Shown: positions 8,731 to 17,496 of the stretch, in pieces
Layout of the letters: every line of letters begins with the position of its first letter
Numbering within the stretch: position 1 is the first letter of the stretch
Notes under the pieces: generated by a model
Told to the model about the DNA's origin: nothing
Databases searched by the model: none
Seen by the model: the letters and a program-made list of their open reading frames with translations, nothing else
Translations under genes and position numbers: made by a program
Assembly: GCA_900109435.1 (NCBI GenBank)
Contig: FNZT01000003.1
Coordinates: 1 to 64,000, forward strand
DNA from: Ruminococcus sp. YRD2003
Lineage (GTDB): Bacteria; Bacillota; Clostridia; Oscillospirales; Ruminococcaceae
Length of the DNA: 64,000 nt
Direction of reading: 5' to 3'

Positions 8731-8757
8731 GCAGCTCCTTTGGGAGCTGCTTTTTTT
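8731..8757 (+). terminator. Rho-independent terminator after relaxase
   Basis: GCAGCTCC-TTTG-GGAGCTGC is a perfect 8-bp stem followed by seven T, 34 bases after the relaxase stop. Confidence 0.9.
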
Positions 8758-8883
8758 ATTATACACTATCAATTGTTTTTTTGCAATAACCAGATATAAA
8801 TCCCTATGAGATTTATGTTATATTTTTGAATTAAGGTACATTTGGTGTACAGTTCCTTATTATTACAGATAATCCAAAAATAT

Positions 8884-8925
8884 AACTGCTCGCAAGATAG
8901 TATAGAATTCGTCCTGCGAGCAGTT
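8884..8925. repeat. 11-bp inverted repeat between element and tRNA
   Basis: AACTGCTCGCA at 8884-8894 is repeated inverted at 8915-8925 with a 20-base AT-rich spacer. The gap 8697-8999 otherwise holds only the two terminators. The repeat could be an integrase or excisionase binding site at the element end, but this is inference. Confidence 0.45.
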
Positions 8926-8960
8926 GCTTATAGTCGATACGAGCCTGTATTCAGGCAAAA

Positions 8961-8992
8961 ATAAAAGGCACTATATTTTGCAATATAGTGCC
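8961..8992 (-). terminator. Terminator of the initiator tRNA gene
   Basis: On the - strand a 12-bp stem-class hairpin (GGCACTATATT / AATATAGTGCC) begins 7 bases after the tRNA CCA and is followed by TTTTATTTTT. An intact tRNA terminator means the element has not replaced the tRNA 3' flank. Confidence 0.85.
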
Positions 8993-8999
8993 AAAATTC

Positions 9000-9076
<77 letters not shown>

Positions 9077-9105
9077 ATATAACAAATGTCTCGTACGACT
9101 ATATT

Positions 9106-9134
9106 ATTATATCACGCTTAAAGCGGGATGTCAA
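9106..9134 (-). promoter_or_regulatory. Promoter of initiator tRNA
   Basis: On the - strand TTGACA and TATAAT are both exact consensus with a 17-base spacer, 30 bases before the tRNA 5' end. The rest of the gap up to 9387 shows nothing I can support. Confidence 0.9.
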
Positions 9135-9387
9135 CAGTTACACATATATTTTTTTATTTTAACTTTAAAATCGGCAGCTTGAAACCGAACCTCTGCTGCC
9201 GGAAGGTTTTTATTGCTGTTCCCGATGTGTTTGCTCAAGGCAAAAAAATCTTTTCCTCCACTGAACAAAAACGTTAACATTGGACCGGGATAGATCCCAT
9301 AGAAAAGAATAACGGACGACTTAAACAATAAACAGTGTCTCTCTTTTTCATAAAAATCCGGGGTGGGAACAGCAAACGGAAAGAACC

Positions 9388-9897
9388 TTAGAGGTCGATT
9401 TCCATTTCGACGGTATTATTGACATAATCGAGCGCAGTCTGCGCTTTGGAGAGCTCTTCCGATAGGGCGAGGTAGTCTCTGTCTGCCTGTTCGATATCGT
9501 AGTTGGCGTATCGGTAGTCGATAATGGTATTACCGCGCGAAAACCCCGCACTCTCACGTACCTTCGGGAGTGCGTCCTTCATCTGTGAGAGCCTCATACA
9601 GCGTCTGCTGAGCTGCGGGAGGAACACGAGCATTTCGTCGATAGTGATACCGTATTCGGGGATGACGGTTGTGGAGTTGAAAACGTTCATAGCGTGCTTG
9701 AGTTTCCGTATTTTTGCCTCGACCTCGTTCTGCTGCTCCTGAGAAGTGGTATAGTCATAGTCAGGGCGGACGGATTCAGGGTCCTCGCCGAGAGCAGCAA
9801 GGAAACTTCGAGTATTCTCCTCGCGGTATTGTAACGTCCTGAGCTCGTCGTTGAGCTGTCTTAGCAGCTTAGCTGCCTGAGCTGATGTCATTTTCAT
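9388..9897 (-). CDS. Coiled-coil hypothetical protein (DIP1984-like)
   Basis: The 169-residue cytoplasmic protein is mostly helical, with two charged coiled-coil stretches (about residues 5-30 and 55-75, and again at the C-terminus around residues 135-155). The centre has the pattern GITIDEMLVFLP. Its layout recalls the DIP1984/septicolysin-like family of small uncharacterised bacterial proteins, but I hold that link loosely. GGGAGG lies 8 bases before ATG 9897. It is a single gene facing the tRNA. Function is unknown. Confidence 0.75.
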   Translation of the reverse strand: MKMTSAQAAKLLRQLNDELRTLQYREENTRSFLAALGEDPESVRPDYDYTTSQEQQNEVEAKIRKLKHAMNVFNSTTVIPEYGITIDEMLVFLPQLSRRCMRLSQMKDALPKVRESAGFSRGNTIIDYRYANYDIEQADRDYLALSEELSKAQTALDYVNNTVEMEIDL

Positions 9898-9997
9898 AGC
9901 ATAAACCTCCCGAAATAAACTTATGTGCAGTAATTATACCATATGGGAGAAAAAATATCAAGAGATTGGAGGAAAAAATTGATGAACTCGGAGACCG

Positions 9998-10032
9998 TAA
10001 AAAGAAAGGCTGCTCCGTGATACAGAGCAGCC
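9998..10032 (-). terminator. Terminator of the sigma/anti-sigma operon
   Basis: On the - strand GGCTGCTC and GAGCAGCC form an 8-bp stem, followed by TTTCTTTTT, directly after the anti-sigma gene. Confidence 0.85.
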
Positions 10033-10040
10033 GAATGTGC

Positions 10041-11561
10041 TTATTTAGAATATAAGTCGATATCGCGGAGGTCTACGACGGGAGCATTGCGGAAATATGA
10101 GCCCATTGTGCTTCCTGCGTATCCTGTATCGTCGCAGAACATTAGGTAGCCGATGTCGTCGTCATCGACCTCAAATGCGAGCTGAACGTCTGTACTCTCG
10201 CCCGCGCCGAGGATAACGCTGTTTTTGCCGCCCTTATTGTCGGAGTTGAAGGAGAAAAATCCGCCGCGGTCATGTGAGAGCTTTACGTTGTCATTGACTG
10301 TGTCAGAGCCTTCAATGCGAATCGGGTCCTCGACAAAGCTGAAATGACCGTTATCATAGCAGCACATATGCGGTGAAATGCCGTATTCTATCTCGTGGTC
10401 GCTGTTGTTGGTGTAGGTGAGGTCAAGCACTACTACGCGCTTCTTGATATTCTCCGATGTGACAATACCGTTCGGGTCTCCGTTGGGAGTATTCGAGTAC
10501 CATGTACGCAGGCAGGGCTTTATCTTGCCGTTCTCGTCGAGGAAGCCGCTGTAGTCATAGTCCCAGCCGCACGCATCGGTGGTTATGCCGTCGAGATTGT
10601 CCAGTACGCGGGCGCTGTTTACAGTGATATCGCATACCCCGTCGCATATGTCGCTGGTATAGGTCTCGCCTATCTGATAGAGGTGTACGTCATCGAGGCC
10701 GACCTCGGTGAAGTGAGAATCGTAGTAATATTCGTCCGAATATCTCGGCAGTGGCGAGCTGTCCTTCCAGAGCACGAAGTTGAACTCATCGGGCTCGCAG
10801 TCAACGAGCTCCATGCCCTCGCATACCTTTTTCAGCTCTTCGTCGGAGTAGCTGTTGTCGATATGGAGAGTAACAAGATAGGGCGAATCGTTGAACAGCA
10901 CGAATACGAAACGGCTGTACATATGAGCTGCTTCTTCGTCTGTATCATTGAACGAGCGTGCATATCTGACGATAACGTGTTTGCCTTCGAGGTCGTATTC
11001 CTCGGAGTCCCAGCGAAAATTCTCCTGGATATAATCGGCGTTTCCGTCTGTAACGAACCGTGCATAACTCATTCCGCCGCCTGTGTTATCATCGTGATAT
11101 TTGCCCGCGTACGGACCGTCCTCGTTGTAAACCAAACCCTCGGGCACGTAATTGAGCTGCACATCTTTGAAGCCGTAGCACCTGACGTCCTCAAGGCTTA
11201 TGGTATCTTCCGCCATTGTCTCCGCGAGCGCTTCTGCTGTTGTCTCCTCGGCGGCAGTCGTCTCGGTGAGCTCGCCCATATCAGTGGCAGGGGAGGATGC
11301 TCCGCCGCTGTGACCTGCAAAAAATACCGCAGTCGGTACTATCGTGAACGCTGCTGCTGCTGCCGCTATGGACAGCGCTATCCTGCGTCCGCGGTGGTTT
11401 TTATTGTCAACTTTTCTTCTTTTCATTGTAATACCTCTCGTCATCGTATATTTGCGGGAATTGTAGCTGTGCGAGAAGGTGTGCTCGTCGTTTGACGAGA
11501 ATGCCTCTTCGACTATCTTGTCCCACTCTTTTTTATCAGGTAATCTTGAAGTTTTCATCAT
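10041..11561 (-). CDS. Membrane-anchored anti-sigma-like protein
   Basis: The 506-residue protein has a cytoplasmic N-terminus of about 58 residues, one transmembrane helix (about residues 59-83, RRIALSIAAAAAAF onward), a Thr/Glu-rich spacer (residues 90-118) and a large extracytoplasmic region without recognised domain. Its start overlaps the ECF sigma gene by 26 bases, which is the classic arrangement of a sigma factor and its membrane anti-sigma. I infer that the N-terminus holds the sigma factor and the outer part receives a signal, perhaps a polysaccharide, as cellulase genes lie nearby. No zinc HxxxCxxC anti-sigma motif is visible. Confidence 0.7.
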   Translation of the reverse strand: MMKTSRLPDKKEWDKIVEEAFSSNDEHTFSHSYNSRKYTMTRGITMKRRKVDNKNHRGRRIALSIAAAAAAFTIVPTAVFFAGHSGGASSPATDMGELTETTAAEETTAEALAETMAEDTISLEDVRCYGFKDVQLNYVPEGLVYNEDGPYAGKYHDDNTGGGMSYARFVTDGNADYIQENFRWDSEEYDLEGKHVIVRYARSFNDTDEEAAHMYSRFVFVLFNDSPYLVTLHIDNSYSDEELKKVCEGMELVDCEPDEFNFVLWKDSSPLPRYSDEYYYDSHFTEVGLDDVHLYQIGETYTSDICDGVCDITVNSARVLDNLDGITTDACGWDYDYSGFLDENGKIKPCLRTWYSNTPNGDPNGIVTSENIKKRVVVLDLTYTNNSDHEIEYGISPHMCCYDNGHFSFVEDPIRIEGSDTVNDNVKLSHDRGGFFSFNSDNKGGKNSVILGAGESTDVQLAFEVDDDDIGYLMFCDDTGYAGSTMGSYFRNAPVVDLRDIDLYSK

Positions 11562-12066
11562 CAGGCTCTCCCTTCATACTAATAAGTCGTTTTTTGATAC
11601 GTTCAAAGCGCTTGCGCGCGGCGGCTTCCGTAATGGAGAGCCTTTCTGCGGTCTCTCTCCAGCTCAGTCCGTAGCCGCACCTCAGCTCGACCATACGCCG
11701 CTCCTCAGCGGTAAGGCAGCCGAGTATCTCCGACGGCTGCCGCGCGAAGACCTCGCGCTCGATGTCGGTGTTCTCGTCGGGCAGCTGCAAAGCCTCGTCG
11801 ATAGTGGCTTCGCGGTTGTAGAAGTGTCTGCGCTTTCGGTACTGCTCTATAGAGGTGCTTCGTATCACCTTAATGATGTACTTTTTCGTTTTCGGAGAGT
11901 CGGGCTCGCCGATACGCCTGAGGTGTCTGATGATCCGCAGGAACGCTTCTGAGACGGAATCCTCCGCCGCCTGACTGTCGCCCAGCACGGCAAAAGCTAT
12001 CCTGTACATCGGCTGCTCATAGATATCGTAGAGCCGCCGAAGCTTTTCAGAATCTGCTATTGTCAT
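11536..12066 (-). CDS. ECF-type RNA polymerase sigma factor
   Basis: The 176-residue protein has region 2 (about residues 8-75; YDIYEQPMYRIAFAVLGD, then AEDSVSEAFLRI) and region 4 (about residues 110-165; LTAEERRMVELRCGYGLSW, then ITEAAARKRFERIKKRL). This is the two-domain plan of group 4 sigma factors. GGAGG lies about 6 bases before ATG 12066. It overlaps the membrane anti-sigma gene, so both are produced together. Target promoters cannot be named. Confidence 0.9.
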   Translation of the reverse strand: MTIADSEKLRRLYDIYEQPMYRIAFAVLGDSQAAEDSVSEAFLRIIRHLRRIGEPDSPKTKKYIIKVIRSTSIEQYRKRRHFYNREATIDEALQLPDENTDIEREVFARQPSEILGCLTAEERRMVELRCGYGLSWRETAERLSITEAAARKRFERIKKRLISMKGEPDDENFKIT

Positions 12067-12136
12067 TCTTCCACCTCCTGTTTATTTTTGGACGTCCTGT
12101 ATAATATAACGACCGAGAGATAAAAAATGTGACATC

Positions 12137-13576
12137 TTATGCCTGTTCGCTTATCCAGATAGACCCACGGCTTTGTATATGGTCAACGGCAGTGTCGACG
12201 TCCTGCTCACCGTGGAGATATGCCCCGACTTCTTCCTCTATGATTTTGAACAGCTCGCTGTCTATGGCAGAGCATTCCCAGCGGTCAATGGAATCCATAT
12301 ACTCGTCGATGAAGTCGATGTCCGCTTGATCATATTCACGTTTGCCTATCAGAGTTATTTCTCTACCGTTTGCAGTCTGACTTTCAGTGCTTAGATAATC
12401 GCCGTTTATCGTGCCCTCGGCGATTCTTTTGCGTGCGGCATTATTTATCGGGAAGCCCTTGAACTCGAACTGCACGATATTGCCATCAGGAGAACCATTG
12501 TTGCGGGCGTAGTGCTCGAACTGGTAGTCCTCCCTGTAGAATTCGCGCAGGAACTTCCATGCCGCCTGCTGCTTCTCCTCGGAGATGTTTGCTCGAATCG
12601 CGCACTCCTCCATGCCGCAGAGAAAAGCGCCGTCCCTGCCTGATGTGGGATAGCCGACGAGGGTGTAGCTTCCGTCATTGAGATGCGTGAAAGCGACGGC
12701 ATTAAGGGCGCTATCGTGTTCCTCGACTATAGCTTTTCCGTAGTCCGTCAGCAGGAATTGCTTCACAAGCTGCGGGTTGCCATGGACTGTTTGGTCATCT
12801 CTCTTTTCTCCCATATTGCTCTCGAAGGTTCCGCAGAATTCGAGCATTTTGCGGAAGTCGGGGTCGTCAAAGTGCACCTCGCATTTTTTGTAGTCAACGA
12901 AATAAGGTGTATTAGCACGGAGCACATCGTAGTATATGCCCTCGGAGACTGTCGACCAGTTCACCGTCGAGCCCTCGGGCATATTGTCCCAGTGCTCGAT
13001 GAACTCGTCAATAGTCCAGTTGGGGGTCGTGCCGCCGTATTCACTTTTACTTATCATCGTTTTCGCGCAGTAGTAGGTCGGGATGGAGTACAGCTTGCCG
13101 TCCCGCTCGCATAGCCCGAGAATGTGGCTGTTGAGGGTGTCGCGGTTGACCTCGGGGTCGTCCTCCATAAATTTATAGAGGTCGACGAAGCCGCCCTTGC
13201 GCTTGAATATCTCGAACTTTGCCGCATTGCCGAACGAGAACGTGCCGACGAGGTCGATAGTGTCCTTGTTGATGAGCTCCTGCGTGACATCGAAGTCTAC
13301 CTGCTGCTGTATATCAGAGGTGAAGGCTTGCTCATTGCAGTACGACTTGACCTCCACGCGCACGCCGTTGTCCTCGGCGTTGAAGCGGTCGATGAGCTCC
13401 TGCATAGCCTCGTTCGGCTTAGTCGAGTAGGCGATGGTTAGAACGATGTCCTCCGCGGGCTTGTCCGAGACCGTACCTCCCGATGATACGCCGCTTTCGT
13501 TCTGAGAGACAGACTTAGTCCCGCAGCCTGTAAGGATAGTCGTTGCCGCAAGTAAAGCGGCTAATGATCTTTTCAT
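12137..13576 (-). CDS. Orphan extracellular solute-binding lipoprotein
   Basis: The 479-residue protein has a lipoprotein signal (MKRSLAALLAATTILTGC), so it is anchored outside the membrane at Cys18. The mature part fits the family 1 solute-binding proteins: VLTIAYSTKPNEAMQELIDR at the N-terminal lobe start, KLYSIPTYY and WTIDEFIEHWDNMPEG in the middle. These usually deliver sugars or oligosaccharides to ABC importers. No permease or ATPase gene is near, so it may feed a distant transporter or work as a sensor with the adjoining sigma system. A second such orphan lies at 17497. Confidence 0.82.
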   Translation of the reverse strand: MKRSLAALLAATTILTGCGTKSVSQNESGVSSGGTVSDKPAEDIVLTIAYSTKPNEAMQELIDRFNAEDNGVRVEVKSYCNEQAFTSDIQQQVDFDVTQELINKDTIDLVGTFSFGNAAKFEIFKRKGGFVDLYKFMEDDPEVNRDTLNSHILGLCERDGKLYSIPTYYCAKTMISKSEYGGTTPNWTIDEFIEHWDNMPEGSTVNWSTVSEGIYYDVLRANTPYFVDYKKCEVHFDDPDFRKMLEFCGTFESNMGEKRDDQTVHGNPQLVKQFLLTDYGKAIVEEHDSALNAVAFTHLNDGSYTLVGYPTSGRDGAFLCGMEECAIRANISEEKQQAAWKFLREFYREDYQFEHYARNNGSPDGNIVQFEFKGFPINNAARKRIAEGTINGDYLSTESQTANGREITLIGKREYDQADIDFIDEYMDSIDRWECSAIDSELFKIIEEEVGAYLHGEQDVDTAVDHIQSRGSIWISEQA

Positions 13577-13662
13577 AAGTATACCTCCTGAAAGAATTAT
13601 CTGAGACAGTGCTCACAAATAAGTGCATTTCGAGGGGCAAAAAGACGAAACTTCACAAAAAA

Positions 13663-13738
13663 TTCACAAATATTCTGCGTTGTGAACAAATCGGACGCCT
13701 GCTTTTTGTACAGGATATACTAAAAAACAGACCTGTAC
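13663..13738. promoter_or_regulatory. Two inverted repeats upstream of the solute-binding gene
   Basis: TTCACAA-N10-TTGTGAA (13663-13686) and GTACAGG-N17-CCTGTAC (13708-13738) lie in the divergent gap 13577-13837. An additional TTCACAAA copy sits at 13652. They may bind a regulator of the leftward solute-binding gene. Confidence 0.4.
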
Positions 13739-13779
13739 GAGTTCGCAGCTAAGAAAACGGAAATATCTTCCCGCGTGAC

Positions 13780-13808
13780 TTGAAATTTATGTTGATCTAT
13801 GATATAAT
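13780..13808 (+). promoter_or_regulatory. Promoter of small protein gene
   Basis: TTGAAA and TATAAT are separated by 17 bases, 29 bases before the ATG at 13838. Confidence 0.8.
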
Positions 13809-13837
13809 GTGATTATAATCTGAAAGGAGGGGTCACA

Positions 13838-14155
13838 ATGATCCTTAATAAAGAAGCATACTGGGGAATCATGGACTATGTATTCAAGAATCTTCATTTT
13901 ATCGAGGAGTGCATGAATCCGAGCGAAATGATAAACATTGACACAGCAGAGGAGAAAAATGTCTGGCTTGGTGACCTCATAAAGGAGTATGAGTCCGAGA
14001 AGTGCCCAAGGGAAGCCATTCTCAGTGCTCTTCATATCCTTCTCGCACGTGACCTTGTAAAGGTGCTTTACGTGGCACAGAAGAAGGACTATCGTCTCAT
14101 TGACCTCACAAGCAAGGGCTATGAGGAGTACCTTGACCATATGCAGGTATTGTGA
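13838..14155 (+). CDS. Small hypothetical protein, winged-helix-like
   Basis: The 105-residue soluble protein has a good ribosome binding site (AAAGGAGGGG) and its own promoter and terminator, so it is a single expressed gene. The pattern at residues 48-102, with a helix ending in LARDLVKVLY and then YRLIDLTSKGYEEYLDHM, recalls the wing and last helix of winged-helix proteins. No family name can be given with confidence. Confidence 0.7.
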   Translation: MILNKEAYWGIMDYVFKNLHFIEECMNPSEMINIDTAEEKNVWLGDLIKEYESEKCPREAILSALHILLARDLVKVLYVAQKKDYRLIDLTSKGYEEYLDHMQVL

Positions 14156-14179
14156 GCCGTTAAACTGAATCAAAAACAA

Positions 14180-14215
14180 GCCCGAAGGCGGGATCATAAC
14201 CGCTTTCGGGCATTT
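14180..14215 (+). terminator. Terminator after small protein gene
   Basis: GCCCGAAGGCGG pairs with CCGCTTTCGGGC (one G-T pair) across an 8-base-class loop, followed by ATTTTG. Confidence 0.8.
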
Positions 14216-14218
14216 TGT

Positions 14219-14335
14219 CTTATGTCAGGGGATTTCTGTGCGGGATGTCGGGAAATGCATACCCCAAGGACACTTCCTTCGGGCAGTGCGGTTTCGGTAC
14301 GAAGCCGTCAGGCGGGCTTAGTACGGTGCTTAATC
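14219..14335 (-). repeat. Degenerate half copy of the 180-bp palindromic repeat
   Basis: The stretch ATGTCAGGGGATTTCTGTGC and the later GAAGCCGTCAGGCGGGCTT match the inner and outer parts of one arm of the palindromic element at 19883-20062 (read on its - strand), in the same order and similar spacing. The second arm is missing. It lies between two genes that point toward each other. Confidence 0.6.
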
Positions 14336-14789
14336 AAGACTTTTCCGCACGCTGTCTCCAGTATTTGAGCTTTGGCAGCATATCGCTCAGATACGCGCGT
14401 ACCTCAGTCTCAGGGTGTTCGGCGCTCGCCATATGCTCCGCGCAGAAGTCGATGAGCTTATCAATATCGGTATACGCGAATTTTCCGTCAGAATAGCACC
14501 ATTTGCAGTAGTCGGTGTTGAGCGCACCGTCCTTCTCGCTGCTTACTACAGCGGCATTGAGCGGCATTCCGCAGCACTGGCAGACAGAATTCCCCGTCAG
14601 ACCCAGCAGCTCATCCACAGATACACCGAACAGCTCCGACAGCAGCTTCAGCGTATCCGTATTCGGTACGGTATCGCCGTTTTCCCAGCGAGAAACAGCC
14701 TGTCGGGTTACAAACACCTTTTCGGCGACTTCCTCCTGTGACATACCCATTTTCATGCGAAGCTGATTGATGATAGTTTTAGTTTCCAT
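14334..14789 (-). CDS. XRE-family regulator with zinc-ribbon domain
   Basis: The 151-residue protein has an XRE helix-turn-helix at residues 5-62 (MSQEEVAEKVFVTRQAVSRW, then SELFGVSVDELLGL). A zinc-ribbon type domain follows with CQCCGMPL and CKWC ligands at about residues 71-95 and a helical end. This HTH plus Zn-ribbon combination is a known group of uncharacterised Firmicutes regulators. GGAGGTG lies before ATG 14789 and a consensus promoter just upstream. It is divergent from the GH9 gene and could regulate it, but nothing in the sequence proves that. Confidence 0.85.
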   Translation of the reverse strand: METKTIINQLRMKMGMSQEEVAEKVFVTRQAVSRWENGDTVPNTDTLKLLSELFGVSVDELLGLTGNSVCQCCGMPLNAAVVSSEKDGALNTDYCKWCYSDGKFAYTDIDKLIDFCAEHMASAEHPETEVRAYLSDMLPKLKYWRQRAEKS

Positions 14790-14810
14790 AAAGCTTCACC
14801 TCCTGTAATG

Positions 14811-14839
14811 ATTATACCATTTGGCTTGGATTTGGTCAA
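14811..14839 (-). promoter_or_regulatory. Promoter of XRE regulator
   Basis: On the - strand TTGACC and TATAAT are 17 bases apart, 21 bases before the start codon. Confidence 0.82.
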
Positions 14840-14877
14840 GCAACACGCTGTTGCTGAAAAAGACCGCAAGTATTGAT

Positions 14878-14906
14878 TTGACAACTGCGCGGATTTGCGA
14901 TAAAAT
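14878..14906 (+). promoter_or_regulatory. Promoter of GH9 cellulase gene
   Basis: TTGACA and TAAAAT are 17 bases apart, ending 36 bases before the ATG. It lies back-to-back with the regulator promoter. Confidence 0.8.
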
Positions 14907-14942
14907 TAGGATGATGAAAAATCTCACGAAAGGAATGACGAT

Positions 14943-17312
14943 ATGAAGCTGTTCAAACGCTTTATCATTCTTGCGGCGGCTGCCGTGACGGCTGTATCGG
15001 CATCGGCGCTGCCCGTAATGGCGGCTGCCACTCCCGACAAAGTCGACTACAACGAGACCGAGAACAACTGGGCTAAGCTGCTCCAGTACACGCTCTTCTT
15101 TTACGACGCCAATATGTGCGGAACTGCCGTCGAGGAGAACAATCGCCTCTCATGGCGCGGTAACTGCCACACATATGACGCAAAGGTGCCCATGCAGCCC
15201 ATCGACGACAACCATGCGGGCACGAATATGTCTGCCTCCTTCATGAAGCAGTACAAGGATATCCTCGACCCCGACGTTGACGGATATATCGACGTTTCGG
15301 GCGGATTCCACGACGCTGGCGACCACGTCAAGTTCGGACTTCCCGAGGCGTATGCGGCGTCGGTGGTATCGTGGGGCTACTATGAATTCCGCGATGCCTA
15401 CGAGCAGACGGGACAGGCTGACCACGCCGAGACCATTTGCCGCTACTTCTGCGATTACTTTATGCGGAGCACCTTCCGCGATGAAAACGGCGACGTGATA
15501 GCTTTCTGCTATCAGGTCGGCGACGGAAGCGTCGACCATGAATACTGGCAGTCACCCGAGATAGACGCCATGGGGCGTCCCGCCTTCTTCGCGACCTCCG
15601 ACCTCCCGACGACGGACGACGTCTCAGAGAGTGCGGCGGCTCTCGCGATCAATTACTGCAACTTCAAGGACACCGACCCCGAATATGCCGAAAAATGCCT
15701 TGATTACGCAAAGGCACTCTTCGACTTCGCAAACAAAAACGACAAGGCAGTCGGACCTCCTGGCGAGGGACCGATGAGCTTCTACACCTCGAGCAAGTGG
15801 GAGGACGATTTCTGCTTTGCGGCAGGCTGGCTCTACCTCATCACCCGCGACCATGACTATCTTGCGGCGTGTGAGAAGTATATCGACTACTATGCGCCTC
15901 CGGGATATGTCCTCTGCTGGAACGATATGTGGAACGGCGTAGGGCTTATATTCGGCAGGATTCAGGACATCTACCCCGAGGTCTGCGAGGAGACCCGCGT
16001 CGCCATTGGACGCGGTCCGTATGAGGTGCTTGATTTCTGGGAAATGGAAGCCAAGGCGGTGAACACCGTTATGAACAAGACCGCAAATATGACGCCTCAG
16101 GGTTACTTCCACCTTGATACGTGGGGAAGCGCCCGCTATAACACGGCTGTCCAGTTCACAGCCCTCGTCTACGACAAGTACATGAAGGGAAAGGACGTCT
16201 ATAACCCGAAGAATCCCGATTACACGTTCACGAAGTGGGCACTCGGTCAGATGGAATACATCATCGGTGACAATGAGCTCGGCAGGAGCTACGTTGTCGG
16301 ATACGGAGACAATTCTGTAAAATATCCGCATCACCGCGCTGCTTCGGGACTTACAAAATGCGAGGACACAGCCGAGCACAAGCACGTTCTTTACGGAGCA
16401 CTTGCGGGCGGTCCCGACGAGAATGACGAGCACAACGACGTCACCAAGGACTGGGTCTACAACGAGGTCACTATCGACTACAATGCCGCTATAGTAGGTG
16501 CAGCGGCAGGACTTTACCTCTATAAAGAAGGCAAGGACGCGAATGGCAGCCCCATGAAGCCCGAGCCGAACTTCCCGCCTGTTGAGAAGCAGGACGATAC
16601 AGACCTCTTCTCGGGCGGTGAATTCTGGGCATCAGGCTATTGTTCCGAAGCTCCCGAGGCAACGGGTTCGGGCGTGACGAAGCTGACCTTCTTTGTGAAC
16701 ACCGATTCCCTCGAGCCGCACGACGATATCTCCATCCGCTACTATTTCAGTATTGCCGAGTTTGAGAATAAGGAGATACCGAGCAGCTTTGTCCTGCAAA
16801 AGACCTACGATCAGGTCGAGACAGAGGTCACTGACAAATCTGCAACTCTCTCCAAGCCCCAACACTACAAGGACGATATTTATTACATCGAGATATCGTG
16901 GGAAGGCTATGCTATCGCAAATTCTAACAAGAAGTACCAGCTCATCATCGGCAATTACTTCGGCGAGGCGTGGGACTCCTCCAACGACTGGAGCAGAAAG
17001 GGCATGGTCGACCTCACCGAGGAGGGCGAGGACTACGACAACATTGTCGGCGGAGTAGAGTTTGCAAAGAAGTGCGAGAACGTATGCGTTTATGCAGACG
17101 GCAAGCTCATCGGCGGCACCGAACCCGATGGCACCAAGCCTGCCAAGGTATACAAGGTGGCACAGCTCGTGCGCCTGCGGAAAATGCTCCTCGGCGAGTC
17201 GCCGTTCAGCAGCAGTGATGCGGCAGAGCAGTTCGACTTCAACTCCGACGGCAGAGTTGATATGTTCGACGAGATACTTCTCAGAAAGCTTCTTGTATCG
17301 CAGTCCAAATAA
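14943..17312 (+). CDS. GH9 endoglucanase with CBM3 and degenerate dockerin
   Basis: The 789-residue secreted protein has a signal peptide to about residue 27 and a GH9 catalytic domain to about residue 535. Catalytic signs are DAGD at 124-127 (GGFHDAGDHVKFGLP), the His region YPHHRAASG at 461-469, and Glu508 in EVTIDYNAA. A CBM3c-like module follows (about 552-720; GEFWASGYCSE). Such GH9-CBM3c pairs are usually processive endoglucanases. The C-terminal dockerin (about 733-787) has a normal second repeat (FDFNSDGRVDMFDEILLRKL). The first keeps the helix QLVRLRKMLLG but has lost the calcium loop Asp/Asn residues. It acts on cellulose as a cellulosome part. It has its own promoter and terminator. 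Confidence 0.93.
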   Translation: MKLFKRFIILAAAAVTAVSASALPVMAAATPDKVDYNETENNWAKLLQYTLFFYDANMCGTAVEENNRLSWRGNCHTYDAKVPMQPIDDNHAGTNMSASFMKQYKDILDPDVDGYIDVSGGFHDAGDHVKFGLPEAYAASVVSWGYYEFRDAYEQTGQADHAETICRYFCDYFMRSTFRDENGDVIAFCYQVGDGSVDHEYWQSPEIDAMGRPAFFATSDLPTTDDVSESAAALAINYCNFKDTDPEYAEKCLDYAKALFDFANKNDKAVGPPGEGPMSFYTSSKWEDDFCFAAGWLYLITRDHDYLAACEKYIDYYAPPGYVLCWNDMWNGVGLIFGRIQDIYPEVCEETRVAIGRGPYEVLDFWEMEAKAVNTVMNKTANMTPQGYFHLDTWGSARYNTAVQFTALVYDKYMKGKDVYNPKNPDYTFTKWALGQMEYIIGDNELGRSYVVGYGDNSVKYPHHRAASGLTKCEDTAEHKHVLYGALAGGPDENDEHNDVTKDWVYNEVTIDYNAAIVGAAAGLYLYKEGKDANGSPMKPEPNFPPVEKQDDTDLFSGGEFWASGYCSEAPEATGSGVTKLTFFVNTDSLEPHDDISIRYYFSIAEFENKEIPSSFVLQKTYDQVETEVTDKSATLSKPQHYKDDIYYIEISWEGYAIANSNKKYQLIIGNYFGEAWDSSNDWSRKGMVDLTEEGEDYDNIVGGVEFAKKCENVCVYADGKLIGGTEPDGTKPAKVYKVAQLVRLRKMLLGESPFSSSDAAEQFDFNSDGRVDMFDEILLRKLLVSQSK

Positions 17313-17318
17313 AAGCTG

Positions 17319-17353
17319 ATTCCTGTCCGAGTGCGGTCGGGCAGGAATTTTTT
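17319..17353 (+). terminator. Terminator after GH9 gene
   Basis: ATTCCTGTCCGA pairs with TCGGGCAGGAAT (one G-T pair), followed by TTTTTTG. Confidence 0.88.
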
Positions 17354-17496
17354 GTCTATCTCGTACAATTGCAAGAGTGAAAATTGTGCATTCATACGAA
17401 GTTTCATAAATTCAACAATTTTTTTCGTCTATTTCGGCCTCGAAAGTCACTTATTTATGAACACTGTCCCAATGGGCAGAAAAGGAGGTCACAACT

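Larger units (their letters stand above)
4051..8757 (+). mobile_element. Integrative mobilizable element core
   Basis: The stretch has, all in one direction, an excisionase-like HTH protein, a coupled leader peptide, a tyrosine recombinase, an SF3-type replication protein, MobC and a relaxase, then a strong terminator. There are no type IV secretion genes, so it would need a helper conjugation system. End points are uncertain: no direct repeat of the neighbouring tRNA 3' end was seen on the left, and the tRNA keeps its own terminator. Confidence 0.75.

Noticed and set aside
10395..11495. 366-residue open frame on the + strand
   Set aside because: It is antisense to the anti-sigma-like gene, has no ribosome binding site or family pattern, and results from biased codon use in the real gene.
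13663..13686. Rex-type redox operator
   Set aside because: The half sites are in the everted order (TTCACAA first) and 10 bases apart, unlike the TTGTGAA-N4-TTCACAA of Rex.
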